Notes under the pieces: model-generated
Told to the model about the DNA's origin: nothing
Seen by the model: only the letters and a program-made list of their open reading frames with translations
The model's database searches: none
Made by a program: the position numbers and the translations under genes
NCBI GenBank assembly: GCA_003009755.1
Contig: PXUB01000028.1
Span: 1 to 44,442 of the forward strand
Origin: Thermoplasmatales archaeon SW_10_69_26
GTDB taxonomy: Archaea; Thermoplasmatota; SW-10-69-26
DNA: 44,442 bases
Direction: 5' to 3'
Shown here: positions 36,601 through 44,399 of the stretch, in pieces
How the letters are laid out: each line of letters opens with the position of its first letter
Position numbering within the stretch: the stretch's first letter is position 1

Positions 36601-38375
36601 CGATCGAGTTCCTCGGCGAGACCATTCCCGCCCTGTTCGCCATCGGGACCCACGAAGCCCTCGGCCACCTCGCCGACGATGAGGTCGATCACCTGCTCGC
36701 GGAGACGACGTACGAGGATCTCGAGGATGGAAAGATCGAGGCTAGCTCGCTCGGCGACGATCTCGGAACGCCCGACGCGATCCAGCTCGGCCTGTTCCTC
36801 CGACACCACGAGGACAAGATCGAGCCCTGGCGGCAGCAGGTCGACACCGGCGACCTCTGGAGCGGATCGGACCCCAAGATCGACATCGACGATCTCGAGA
36901 GCCTCGGGAGCCACCTTCACCGCACCGACGAAGCCTCGTGGATGCTGTCCCTGGGCGACGTCCGGACGGGCTCGGGCCACGTCCCCGGCATCACGCTTAC
37001 CACCCCGCCCAGGCCGGGCCTCCCTGCCGACGAATGCAAGGCAGCGTTCGACTGCTACTACTTCGGTCAGGAGCATCTCTACGAGACGGGGACCGACCCG
37101 AACGAGCTCGTGGCTCTCACCGACAGCTACCGGATCGCCAACCACGTCGGCATGGCCAGCAAGCTCGTCGGTGCCGGGCTCGCGCCGTTGACCGGGGGGG
37201 CTAGCGCCTCGATCGGCGCCCTCACGGCCGCCGGGGTCCAGGTCCCGTTCCTCGTCTTTTCCGCCTTGGGCGATGGATCCGCCTACCAGCAGGGGACCAT
37301 CGATCTCATCCGCGAGGCCAGCCCTCTCGGCCGGGAGACCACCGAGATCGAGACCGGGGTCATCTCCACGAACTCCTCGGTAGAGCACACCTACAATGCG
37401 AGCGGCTTCCTCGAGCGGGTCAACGTGTCGGTCGTCTCCTCCGGTGATCACCTCGACCTTGCCGTCCAGAACGCGTCGACCACGTGGACCGCTTCGGCCG
37501 CCAACACGACGACCAAGACCGGCAACGAGACCTGGGTGGAGGTGCCGATCGAAGCAACCAGCAACCTCACGATCACCGTCTCGGGAGCCACCGTCGACGA
37601 CCTGGACTACCACGTCCGGGTTTCCCAGTTCCTGGACGACGCGGCGCGGGAGGTCGTCGTCCAGCCCGAGACACCGAACGGGACACCGGTGAACGCCGAC
37701 GAGGTGCAGGTGAGCGGCCCGAACGGGACGCTCGACGTGGACGAACAGGGATCCGGGTACCGTGTCCTCACGTGGAACGACACCACGCTCGACGTCAGCG
37801 TGGACGACCCGGCCTACCTGTCGGCGCAAACGACCCACCACGTCAACACCACAGCCGAGACGATCAGCCTCCCCGTCCCTCTCACGCCGACCATCGTGCC
37901 TGGCAACGTTTCGGTCGCCGTCACGCAGGGGAACGACACTTCTCCATCCCTCGCGATCGCCAATAACGCCGCCGATCCGATCGACCTGAACCTCTCGCTG
38001 GAGGGCCGCGTCGCCGGGATCGCCTCCGTGCCGTCCACGACGACGATCCCCGCAGAGGACACCAGCGAGGTTCCGGTGAGCGTCACCACGAACGGTTCGA
38101 CCCTCGTCGGTCGCCACGATGGAGCCCTCCGCGTAACGGAGGCCGGGAGCTCGCACGGGGAGGCGGCCGTCGAGGTGTTCGTCGACGGTCCCGTCCTCAC
38201 GCGGAACGTCACGAGCGTCCACGAACGGATCTTCCAGGGCGACAGCTCGGCGACCGCGGTCACCGTCCGGAACCAGGGGCTCGCCAACGCGACCGGTCTC
38301 TCGTTGGCGACCGACCTCCCGTCCTGGCGACGGGCGCGAACTCGGACACGTCGGACCAGCCGATGGCCGACCTGA
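33609..38375 (+). CDS. Giant multidomain surface protein, N-terminal part (broken by frameshift)
   Basis: 1588 residues from the ATG at 33609, ten bases after GAGGAGG; a TTG at 33600 is less well spaced. A signal-like hydrophobic segment (about 12-30) precedes a beta-domain (about 45-210: HARYVDFSWQQTSDENTIEF, SCCRISANAH) followed by cadherin/Ig-like domains (to about 440). Together these resemble a module set I know from bacterial secreted proteins. A CARDB domain follows (about 442-548, ending FDETNNQRSA), then novel beta-rich regions, a helical region near 950-1030 and COG1470-like sandwiches with many N-x-S/T sequons. The last 20 or so residues are Arg-rich out-of-frame sequence. The reading frame resumes after 38375, so this is very probably one gene of about 2990 codons with the next entry. 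Confidence 0.75.
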   Translation: MTGKEGAGTLQRLAAIVFAIALTVSMIPGLTPGVDEDEELVPSASATHARYVDFSWQQTSDENTIEFSISNAWRRDASLDCADISSGSPDYSVSCSGDDGHPVTGDIFAEQQGNTRFTPESGTTIGDGDGGPLLYEVTAYNVTENWVIGVALDPDEFPTEDTTIEHTYASGGEYEAYIDSCCRISANAHPWDHINNPDGDYRYETDVQVGGDNDSPTTNMVPIAACPIDDECEIAIPASDPDGDELRFRLATDEEATGGSGFVHPGHGQSSVDDLEINETTGQITWNTTGAEAEDCSADCMTLYSTQIVVEDLDENGNVKSKAPVDFLIHLTEDTVDPGTAPTFAHPPTPTCGETVPATPQEEVSFDVRAKGEPDRNVTLQASGIPTDASLDPENPSDNPVETTFSWTPSEQDLSSPVVMTFSATDDEGLQERCSITVAREGVDLEVVDLQITGLRGSPDTFEVGEDVQVQATIRNNGGGAIQDAPIRMGAPSDTQELTTTFDPSEAKKVSFWTTLEVSGPFEVTVTTDPDDDIHEFDETNNQRSASGIVHAGVTLQGIHSRTMEDLGTTHALDLYAPGEEVKLHLHVQEPDPPSLDPADVDLALAGQPLPIDGFDQQGASFTVDTAIPDTVPPSDEHAEPKPLVGEAYDHRLNLRIPSEDLAGAASVTVLHDGIKIGLDDTFYELDGGWFTSSVEAHPDLGTIWVQEGEQADLRSSEKHVMGGSRMIDVPYHIDFEDVRRTTLVTQHGQPGVAHGEIKITQDEASLRAFVGGYEDGGLDWTVPVSGSDDVDASESPLDSLANQPLVPYLPNGNEMTGGGVYIATGAVEAKEFPEHRIQWTTISLDVPPGFETATTCREIAVTGDHPHRFSFPVRPGETLPTPTSHDIQVHAYEGRTCDDLPDPDESEWSRAMSVDLVDGSPTVSQVQTVLGDRVDDVADNGTRSLLGNYHRDNLVFWKSVLGIGITAAAAGGSDLLVDYLSEALSGAVESGALSQGTIEFLGETIPALFAIGTHEALGHLADDEVDHLLAETTYEDLEDGKIEASSLGDDLGTPDAIQLGLFLRHHEDKIEPWRQQVDTGDLWSGSDPKIDIDDLESLGSHLHRTDEASWMLSLGDVRTGSGHVPGITLTTPPRPGLPADECKAAFDCYYFGQEHLYETGTDPNELVALTDSYRIANHVGMASKLVGAGLAPLTGGASASIGALTAAGVQVPFLVFSALGDGSAYQQGTIDLIREASPLGRETTEIETGVISTNSSVEHTYNASGFLERVNVSVVSSGDHLDLAVQNASTTWTASAANTTTKTGNETWVEVPIEATSNLTITVSGATVDDLDYHVRVSQFLDDAAREVVVQPETPNGTPVNADEVQVSGPNGTLDVDEQGSGYRVLTWNDTTLDVSVDDPAYLSAQTTHHVNTTAETISLPVPLTPTIVPGNVSVAVTQGNDTSPSLAIANNAADPIDLNLSLEGRVAGIASVPSTTTIPAEDTSEVPVSVTTNGSTLVGRHDGALRVTEAGSSHGEAAVEVFVDGPVLTRNVTSVHERIFQGDSSATAVTVRNQGLANATGLSLATDLPSWRRARTRTRRTSRWPT

Positions 38376-38453
38376 TGGCGACGGCGCGCGAGGCCGAGGA
38401 GCGAGCGGAGCACGCTGACGGACCTCGACGACGACGGGACCGACGAGGAGCTC

Positions 38454-41400
38454 GTGCTCAACCACTCGACCGAGGATGTGGCCTCCGTCACCGTCGAGGG
38501 GGACAACCGTTCCCTCTCAGCCACGCTGTCCGCGGTCAACGTCGACGGGGACACGGGGACGCTGCTCGACTCCCGAACCGTCACAGCAGCCCTCGGCCAG
38601 GCGGGCGACTCCTTCCTGACACGCTGGGCCGACGGCGGCGTCCGCGTCGATCGCATCGTCGAGCTCGGGGCCGACGAGGTGTCCGTCGAGTACGACGTCG
38701 AAGGCGCCGAGGGCGATCTGGTCCTCGATCAGTCCCTCTCCACGGACGGCCAGGAGGAGAACGGCGAGATCCTCCCGACGACCTGGAACGCGACCGCTAC
38801 GCCGAGCTTGACGGTCGTCTCATCCCACGAGGAGGACCTCGGGTCAAACAACGTCCAGATGGCGTTCCGACACGACGAGGCCCCCCATATCACGTTCCAG
38901 CCCCGCTCGGGGGTCACGCTCCCGGACCTCTGGGACCGTCCCGCTGATCTCCACGGATCGGCCGTGAACCTGACCGGCACCGTCACCTCCACATACGTGG
39001 ACCGGTTCGTGCTCGAGAAGGACGGGACGGGGGTCCTCGCCCATCACAACGCCTCCGACCAACTTACCCGAGGCGACGAGGTCGTCGTCAGAGGGGAGGT
39101 CGTCCACGACCTCGGCGGTCCCCACGTCGAGGTCGCCAACGTCACCGTGACCGACCAAGCCCCCGTTCCCGAGCGGTCGCTACCGTCCGATCTCGGCGAC
39201 GCCGTGACCAACAACGGCAACGTCCGCGTCGGGTTCACCGGCGAGGTCGTCGAGGAGGGGCAGGCCGCCTACGCCTTTGAGACCACGAACCGCACCATCC
39301 CCGTCTACCCGTGGTACCGAGCCGGGCCTCCGGATTTGTCCACCTTTGAGGTCCACCAGATCCAGGGGTCGCTCGTCGACGGCCCCCGCGGCCCGGGCGT
39401 CCTGCTCGACGACTTCTCCTTCGTCCCCGCCCACGTGGGGGACATCCGGCTCCAGGATCGCACCTTCGATCTCGGCGACCTGGACACCTACACACAGCAA
39501 GGCGACCTCGTCGCCGACAACGCCACCGTGCGCGTCACGAACACGTCCTTCGTCTTCGACGGAGGCCTCGGCGATCGCTTCGCCCTCGAGATGACGAATG
39601 GCAGCCGGCTGACGCTTGAGAACGCGAGCCTCTCCGTCTCAGATCCCTCCGTGGCGGCGACGTTCGCCAACACCACCGTCTCGCTGTTGAACAGCACGAT
39701 GCACGGCCTCGACCTCGCATCGGCGGAGTCCGTCGACATCGAGGCCCGCAACGCGAGCCTCGCCGTCGGCGGAGACCCCGTGGTGTCGTCGGCTCGCCTG
39801 GACCTCAACGCCAGCCACCTCGGCGTCGACGGCGACCTTCAGCTCGCCAACGGGACCACGGTCCACCACGCGAACGGTTCCGCGCACCTCGGCGGCAACA
39901 CCGAGATCAGCGCCGACTCGCAGATGGAGCTCGTCAACACGAGCGTGAAGCTGGGCGCGGACGACGGAACAGGCGGGGTGCTCGAGACCGCCGGTCAGCT
40001 CCAACTGGCGGATCTCGACGACCAGCGGTTAACCCACTCGGGCAACGCGATCGTCGAGGCTCCCGCCAACCGGAGCGAACCGATCGCGCTCCGCGCCACC
40101 GACTCCGCGAACCTCACGATCGATCGGGCTGTCCTCACTGATCTCGGAGCCCCCAACGGGACGTCGATGGACGCCGGCTTCGTGATCGAAACCGACGACG
40201 CCGCGATCACCGAGTCGGAGATGGAAGACTTCGAGGACCTGTTCCTCGTCCGCGACGCCTCCCCCCGGATCTCGGGGAACAACATGGAGCACGGCCGAAC
40301 GGCGATCGAGGCCGTCGGGGGAAGCCAGGTCCTGGTCGAGGACAACGCGATCGTGCGGACGGATGTCGGCGCCCGCCTGGCGACCGAGGCTAGCGCGCCC
40401 ACGTTCACTCAGAACATCTTCGACGACGTGGGCCAGGGCGTCGTCGTCGAGGACGGGACCGCGAGCATCCTCGACAACGCGGTTCACCAGACCGACGAAG
40501 CGGGCATCCGCCTCGTCGACGCCGAGCCGACGATCGCCAACAACTCGTTCGCGTTCAACCGCGGATCGGCCATCCAGGCCGTGGACGTCGACGTCGACCG
40601 CGAGGACCCGGGAGCCAACGAGTCCCTCGTCCCGACGAACAACACCTTCCGCAGGAATCCGGTCGACTACGAGCAGCGTTGGACGCTGTCCCTGGACCTC
40701 ACCGGGACGGATGGGGAGCCGCTGACCACCGGCAATCTCACCATCCGGAACGCGAGCGACGAGCCCGTCATCGAGGGCCGCCCGATCAGTTCGGGTAACG
40801 TCACCGCAGAGCTCGCGGCGTACACGATCAACGCGACCGGCGTCCGGGAGGACCGGACCCCGCACACGGTCCTCGTCGACACCGCCGAGGGCCAGCAGAC
40901 CGAGACCGTGCAGGCCGCCCCCGACGCCACGCTCAGCCTCGACCAGATCCCCGTCCCCACGTCCTCCGGCTCCTCCGGCGGCGGTGGCGGGGGAGGCGGT
41001 GGTGGCGGTGGTGGAGGCGGCGGAGGGGGAGGTGGAGGCGGAGGCGGTTCCGCCTCGCCCAGCGTTGCTCCCTCCGAGGGCGAACCTGCCCAGGTCGAGG
41101 GCGAGGCCAGCGACGAGGCCGGGGGCACCTTCACCGCCGAGGCCACCGTCGAGGGCACCGGCGAGGTACGCATCCAGATGCCCGAGGACAGCCCCGTCGA
41201 GCGAGTTGAGGTCCCGGTCGAGCAGGCCGGGGACATCCAGACCGAGCTCGTCGTCCACGACGATCCGCCCGATGCGTTCCCGACACCACCGACTCAGGCC
41301 TACATGGACACGGGGACCTACCTCGACCTGGACGTCGACGGTAGCGCGCAGACCGACGAGACCACGGTGCGGTTCACCGTCCCGGAGGAGCGACTGGGCT

Positions 41401-42578
41401 CGCTCTCGCGTGACCAGGTCGTCCTCCTCCACGGTACCGAGGACGGATGGGAGCCCACCGACACCCGCCCTGTTGGGACCGAGGACGGAGAACGGGTGTT
41501 CGAAAGCGACGTCGATGCGTTCAGTCCGTTCATGCCGAGCATCGACACCCAGCCGCCCGATCTCAGCGACCGACAGCCGGCCCCCGACGCGACGACCGCC
41601 AATACCACGCCCGAGATCGGTCTCGCGTGGAGCGACAACCGCGAGCTCAACCTCTCCGCGGCAACGTTCGAGCTCGATGGCACCCAGCTCTTGGCTGAGG
41701 CCGACACCGAGGGCATCCGGTACACGCCCGCGGCCCCGCTCGCCGACGGGAAGCACACGGTCCGGGTCGCGATCGAGGACGAAAGCGGGTTCCCCGCAGA
41801 GGCGACGTGGACGTTCACCGTCGACGTGCCCGAGCCAGGACCGGTGGCGAACCTCTCCGCCAGCCTCCAGGCTGGGGACGGTGAGGAGGCGACCGTGATG
41901 CTGCGATGGTCGCCCGTCGACGACGCCGACGCCTACCGGATCCAGCAGGATGGCGACGTCGTCGACGAGGTGCCCGCCCAGACGCTGGACCCCTTGCCGG
42001 CATCCGGTCTCGTGCAGCACGAGCTGGCGGCCCCGAGCGAGGGCTCGGCCACCTACCGCGTCGTCGCCGTGAACGCCGCCGGCGAGACCGGCCCCGCCTC
42101 GGAGCCCGTCGAGACCGATGACCAACAGCTGGAACCGGCCGGCGAGACCGGCGCCCCGGACGCCTCCGAAGGCCTTCCCTGGGGCTACATCTTCCTCGGG
42201 ATGTTGGCGGCTGCCGCGGTCGCCGCCCCCGCCTACCGCCACCGCGACCGGTTGCGGGATCGGTGGTCCCAGGTCTCGGACCTCGTCCACGGCGTCTTCG
42301 TGGCCGACCCCTCGCTTCCCGCGACCCGCGAGCAGGCGCTCACCATCATCGACGAGACGCGGGAACGCTTGGAAGCCCTGCGGGCGGCGAAGGACCCGTC
42401 CGTGCTCAAGAATGCCGATGAGCGGTTGGCGAGCCTCGAGGAGGCCGTGCGCTCGGCGGAAACGGTCGACGAGATCGAGACCCACCTCGGGGTGCTCGAG
42501 GAGGAGATCCTCGAGCCGCTGGCCGACCACGAGCGAACCCGCGGTAGCAACCCGGAGGACGGCCACCAGGGCTCGTGA
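38454..42578 (+). CDS. Giant multidomain surface protein, C-terminal part
   Basis: Open in the same frame as the upstream part; coding sequence really resumes near 38412 (TDLDDDGTDEELVLN), and the GTG at 38454 is only the first start-like codon. Order: a VCBS-like strand region, an OB-like domain (about 38955-39150), a right-handed beta helix (about 39500-40640, GNNMEHG, DNAIVRTD, DNAVHQTD), and 24 consecutive glycines (40977-41048). Then come a PGF-pre-PGF-type domain (about 41163-41553, ending DAFSPFMP), an Ig-like domain, a fibronectin type III domain (about 41830-42117), one membrane helix (about 42178-42230) and a cytoplasmic coiled coil of about 110 residues. It has an ordinary membrane anchor rather than a PGF-CTERM signal. 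Without repair of the frameshift this part has no signal peptide. Confidence 0.78.
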   Translation: MLNHSTEDVASVTVEGDNRSLSATLSAVNVDGDTGTLLDSRTVTAALGQAGDSFLTRWADGGVRVDRIVELGADEVSVEYDVEGAEGDLVLDQSLSTDGQEENGEILPTTWNATATPSLTVVSSHEEDLGSNNVQMAFRHDEAPHITFQPRSGVTLPDLWDRPADLHGSAVNLTGTVTSTYVDRFVLEKDGTGVLAHHNASDQLTRGDEVVVRGEVVHDLGGPHVEVANVTVTDQAPVPERSLPSDLGDAVTNNGNVRVGFTGEVVEEGQAAYAFETTNRTIPVYPWYRAGPPDLSTFEVHQIQGSLVDGPRGPGVLLDDFSFVPAHVGDIRLQDRTFDLGDLDTYTQQGDLVADNATVRVTNTSFVFDGGLGDRFALEMTNGSRLTLENASLSVSDPSVAATFANTTVSLLNSTMHGLDLASAESVDIEARNASLAVGGDPVVSSARLDLNASHLGVDGDLQLANGTTVHHANGSAHLGGNTEISADSQMELVNTSVKLGADDGTGGVLETAGQLQLADLDDQRLTHSGNAIVEAPANRSEPIALRATDSANLTIDRAVLTDLGAPNGTSMDAGFVIETDDAAITESEMEDFEDLFLVRDASPRISGNNMEHGRTAIEAVGGSQVLVEDNAIVRTDVGARLATEASAPTFTQNIFDDVGQGVVVEDGTASILDNAVHQTDEAGIRLVDAEPTIANNSFAFNRGSAIQAVDVDVDREDPGANESLVPTNNTFRRNPVDYEQRWTLSLDLTGTDGEPLTTGNLTIRNASDEPVIEGRPISSGNVTAELAAYTINATGVREDRTPHTVLVDTAEGQQTETVQAAPDATLSLDQIPVPTSSGSSGGGGGGGGGGGGGGGGGGGGGGGGSASPSVAPSEGEPAQVEGEASDEAGGTFTAEATVEGTGEVRIQMPEDSPVERVEVPVEQAGDIQTELVVHDDPPDAFPTPPTQAYMDTGTYLDLDVDGSAQTDETTVRFTVPEERLGSLSRDQVVLLHGTEDGWEPTDTRPVGTEDGERVFESDVDAFSPFMPSIDTQPPDLSDRQPAPDATTANTTPEIGLAWSDNRELNLSAATFELDGTQLLAEADTEGIRYTPAAPLADGKHTVRVAIEDESGFPAEATWTFTVDVPEPGPVANLSASLQAGDGEEATVMLRWSPVDDADAYRIQQDGDVVDEVPAQTLDPLPASGLVQHELAAPSEGSATYRVVAVNAAGETGPASEPVETDDQQLEPAGETGAPDASEGLPWGYIFLGMLAAAAVAAPAYRHRDRLRDRWSQVSDLVHGVFVADPSLPATREQALTIIDETRERLEALRAAKDPSVLKNADERLASLEEAVRSAETVDEIETHLGVLEEEILEPLADHERTRGSNPEDGHQGS
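40977..41048 (+). repeat. Run of 24 glycine codons
   Basis: All four glycine codons are mixed, so the run is not a recent slippage product and is probably kept for its protein sequence, a flexible linker between the beta helix and the PGF-pre-PGF-like domain. Confidence 0.9.
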
Positions 42579-42630
42579 AGCCGGCCGCTTTCGCCAGCCT
42601 TGAAGGCCCGGGCCCGCCTATGAGGGCCCC

Positions 42631-43107
42631 ATGGCCCGGGCCCATCTGCTGGCCGTCCTCCTCTTCCTCGCCCTGCCCTTCGTCCCCGGCTGCACCGACG
42701 GCCCCACCGCCCCCTCGTCCGACGACGGGACGGGCAACGGCGAGGCGCGCACCTACGAGGAGTGCGACGCGATCGTCGTTCCCTTCGAGGCCAACGGCAC
42801 ACAGTGGGAGGCCGGCCGCATCTCGTGCGATGCCAACGTGCCTGGCAAGAACACGGTGAATCCCACCTGTGGCCAACCCGACGAGGTCGAGCTGTCGGCC
42901 GCCGCCAACCTGACCAGCGGCCACGTCCAGCTCGTCGTCGAAGACGGCACCGGCGAGCGGATCGTCGACCACCGGCTGGAGGACACCGACGGTGAGGCCC
43001 GCCAGGTCGCCGTCCCCTCCGGCGAGGCCGGCGACTGGACCCTCACCGGGGAACGCTTGGAGGGCTTCGAGGGTACCTACCGGGCCGAGCTCGCCTGCCC
43101 GACCTGA
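42631..43107 (+). CDS. Secreted lipoprotein of unknown function
   Basis: 158 residues. The N-terminal hydrophobic segment ends in a lipobox-like LPFVPGC with Cys21, suggesting lipid attachment at the outer face of the membrane. A Thr/Ser/Gly/Asp linker (22-38) leads to a beta-rich domain with four cysteines (EECDAI, ISCDAN, PTCGQ, LACPT), likely two disulfides, and a C-terminal Ig-like ending (GDWTLTGERLEGFEGTYRAEL). No family is recognised. It starts 52 bases after the giant gene on the same strand and ends 18 bases from convergent kptA. Confidence 0.78.
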   Translation: MARAHLLAVLLFLALPFVPGCTDGPTAPSSDDGTGNGEARTYEECDAIVVPFEANGTQWEAGRISCDANVPGKNTVNPTCGQPDEVELSAAANLTSGHVQLVVEDGTGERIVDHRLEDTDGEARQVAVPSGEAGDWTLTGERLEGFEGTYRAELACPT

Positions 43108-43125
43108 CGCGGCCGGGCGACGCCG

Positions 43126-43752
43126 TCACTCGTCGACGAGGCTCAGGTGCTCGGGCGGCACGCGCTCGCAGGTGAACACCGCCGAGCTGCGCCGGTGCAC
43201 GTCGATGCCGTGCTTGCGCACGCCGTTCACGTCGATCCGCAGGACGACGATGCCGTCCCCGTGGCGGAGGCCGACCTCGCGCGCCTGCGCGGCGGCCGGG
43301 CTCAGGTGAACCTCGCGCCGGCCCTGCGGCGTCAACCCCTCCTCGCGGATCGCCGCCCATCGCTCGCGCGTCGTACCGTGGTAGAGCTGGCCCGGCACCG
43401 AGCCCTCGTCCTTCTCGATCGCGACCTCGACCGAGTGCCCGTAGGTGGCTCGGACCCGGTCGCCGTCCCGCTCGAAGCGACCCTTCCGGTCGGTCGCCAG
43501 CACGGCTCGCACGTGGTCGACCCGCGCCCACGCGCAGCGGTCCCGGGCGGCCTCGATCAGATCCGCCAGCGGCGTCCATCCGGCGCGATCGAGATCGAGC
43601 CCGACGTCCTCAGGGAAGTGCCGCAGCGCGCCCGAGCAGAACGTCGACAACCGGGTGCGGTGCTCCTCTTCCAACAGCTCGTCGCCGCGATGCCCGCTCG
43701 TCGGGCAGTAGGCCTCGTCGAAGGGGCCGTGAGCGGGACAGCGTCGGAGCAT
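43126..43752 (-). CDS. kptA: RNA 2'-phosphotransferase Tpt1/KptA with N-terminal zinc ribbon
   Basis: 208 residues, ATG at 43752. Residues 1-25 have Cys5, His8, Cys16 and His21 (RCPAHG, YCPTSGH), a likely small zinc site that precedes the core. Family landmarks: LSTFCSGALRHFPEDVGLDL, GWTPLADLIEAARDRC, then RVRATYGHSVEV, LYHGTTRERWAAIREEGL (NAD-binding His/Arg region), and REVHLSPAAAQAREVG. KptA removes an internal 2'-phosphate from RNA using NAD, giving ADP-ribose 1''-2'' cyclic phosphate. Its natural substrate in archaea, whose splicing leaves no 2'-phosphate, is unclear. No clear TATA box was seen upstream. Confidence 0.92.
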   Translation of the reverse strand: MLRRCPAHGPFDEAYCPTSGHRGDELLEEEHRTRLSTFCSGALRHFPEDVGLDLDRAGWTPLADLIEAARDRCAWARVDHVRAVLATDRKGRFERDGDRVRATYGHSVEVAIEKDEGSVPGQLYHGTTRERWAAIREEGLTPQGRREVHLSPAAAQAREVGLRHGDGIVVLRIDVNGVRKHGIDVHRRSSAVFTCERVPPEHLSLVDE

Positions 43753-44025
43753 CGACCCAAGGCAGCCGCGGCCCGGCGGAAGGTGCTTGCGCCGGGTGTC
43801 TCCACCGCTCGGCTCTCCGCCACTCGTCCTTCTCCGTGCCCTCCCCGCCGCCCTCCCTTCCAGCCTCCTCTCGCCTCCGTTCCTTCCCTCCTCTGTGCGT
43901 TCTCCGTGCTCTCTGTGCCTCTCTGGTTGGCTCTCTGTGCCCTCCGCTGGGCTCTGTGCCCTCTACACCCCGATGTCCTTCCGCCGGAACCCGGCGATGC
44001 CGACGAGCACGAGCGCGGTCCCCAG
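43753..44025. other. Gene-poor stretch with repeats and a gene remnant
   Basis: No intact gene. The plus strand is strikingly pyrimidine-rich from about 43825 to 43962 and carries the CTCTGTGC repeats. The only coding trace is the tail of a permease at 43963-44025 on the minus strand. Confidence 0.55.
43832..43959. repeat. Degenerate CTCTGTGC/CTCCGTGC repeats
   Basis: Copies of CTC(T/C)GTGC start at 43832, 43902 (CTCCGTGC) and 43891, 43911, 43933, 43952 (CTCTGTGC). On the other strand they read GCACAGAG/GCACGGAG. From memory, similar CACAGAG-rich intergenic tracts occur in many unrelated environmental bacteria. Function unknown. Confidence 0.6.
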
Positions 44026-44027
44026 CG
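43963..44027 (-). pseudogene. C-terminal remnant of an ABC-2 type permease
   Basis: On the minus strand the frame ending in TAG at 43963-43965 encodes AGSLALGTALVLVGIAGF and then RRKDIGV before the stop. That is the usual last membrane helix and Arg-Arg-Lys-Asp ending of ABC-2 permeases. Upstream the frame enters the conserved CGCTAGACTGCCGG block of the structured element and then loses coding character. The gene has therefore been truncated, apparently at the border of that element. Confidence 0.5.
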
Positions 44028-44190
44028 CTAGACTGCCGGCTGTGCTTGGGTTAAGCTCTCGCCGCCCTCAGGCGGTGAAAGCGCGGAGCCGAGACGAAGG
44101 AGTAGCCGGAGGCTACTTCGATGGCGAAGGCGACAACGCTTGGAAACCTCACAATTCGCAAGGATTGTATCATCGCCGCCTGAGGGCGGC
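44026..44190 (+). ncRNA. Structured RNA-like element, copy 2
   Basis: Same anchors in the same order as 930-1122: CGCTAGACTGCCGG (44026-44039), GCTCTCGC (44055-44062), GCGGAGCC (44083-44090), TCGATGG (44118-44124), CGACAACG (44131-44138). Hairpins at the same places have different bases: CCGCC-ctca-GGCGG (44062-44075) and AGTAGCC-gga-GGCTACT (44101-44117). GGGTTAAG at 44048-44055 is TATA-like. ACAAT...ATTGT (44151-44168) matches the place of the 10-base stem in copy 1. GCCGCCCTCAGGCGG (44061-44075) is repeated in perfect inverse at 44176-44190. It may be an RNA gene or a small mobile element; the strand is inferred. Confidence 0.5.
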
Positions 44191-44229
44191 CTCGCGTGGA
44201 GGCGCCGGTCTGAGGCGGGCAATCTTGCT

Positions 44230-44288
44230 GTACGAATCGAAGATTCGTACGCAGCCGAGATCGGTCCGGACGGCGGACCGATGCTCGG
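44230..44288. repeat. Two strong hairpins after structured element copy 2
   Basis: GTACGAATC-gaa-GATTCGTAC (44230-44250) has a perfect 9-base stem. TCGGTCCG-gacgg-CGGACCGA (44261-44281) has a perfect 8-base stem flanked by CCGAG/CTCGG. They could be the 3' part of the same RNA or element, or terminators. They have no counterpart after copy 1. Confidence 0.5.
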
Positions 44289-44399
44289 CCGTTGTCGCCC
44301 TCCGTCGAAAACCCAAAGGGCGAGGGTCTGTAGTTGTGTCAGTCACCTGCGAACCGTTCGCCACAACCCCCGCTTGGAGGATCCCCCCTACCCGCCTCC

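Noticed and set aside
37484-37966. Alternative frames inside the giant gene
   Set aside because: Arg/Pro/Thr-rich shadows with no start signals.
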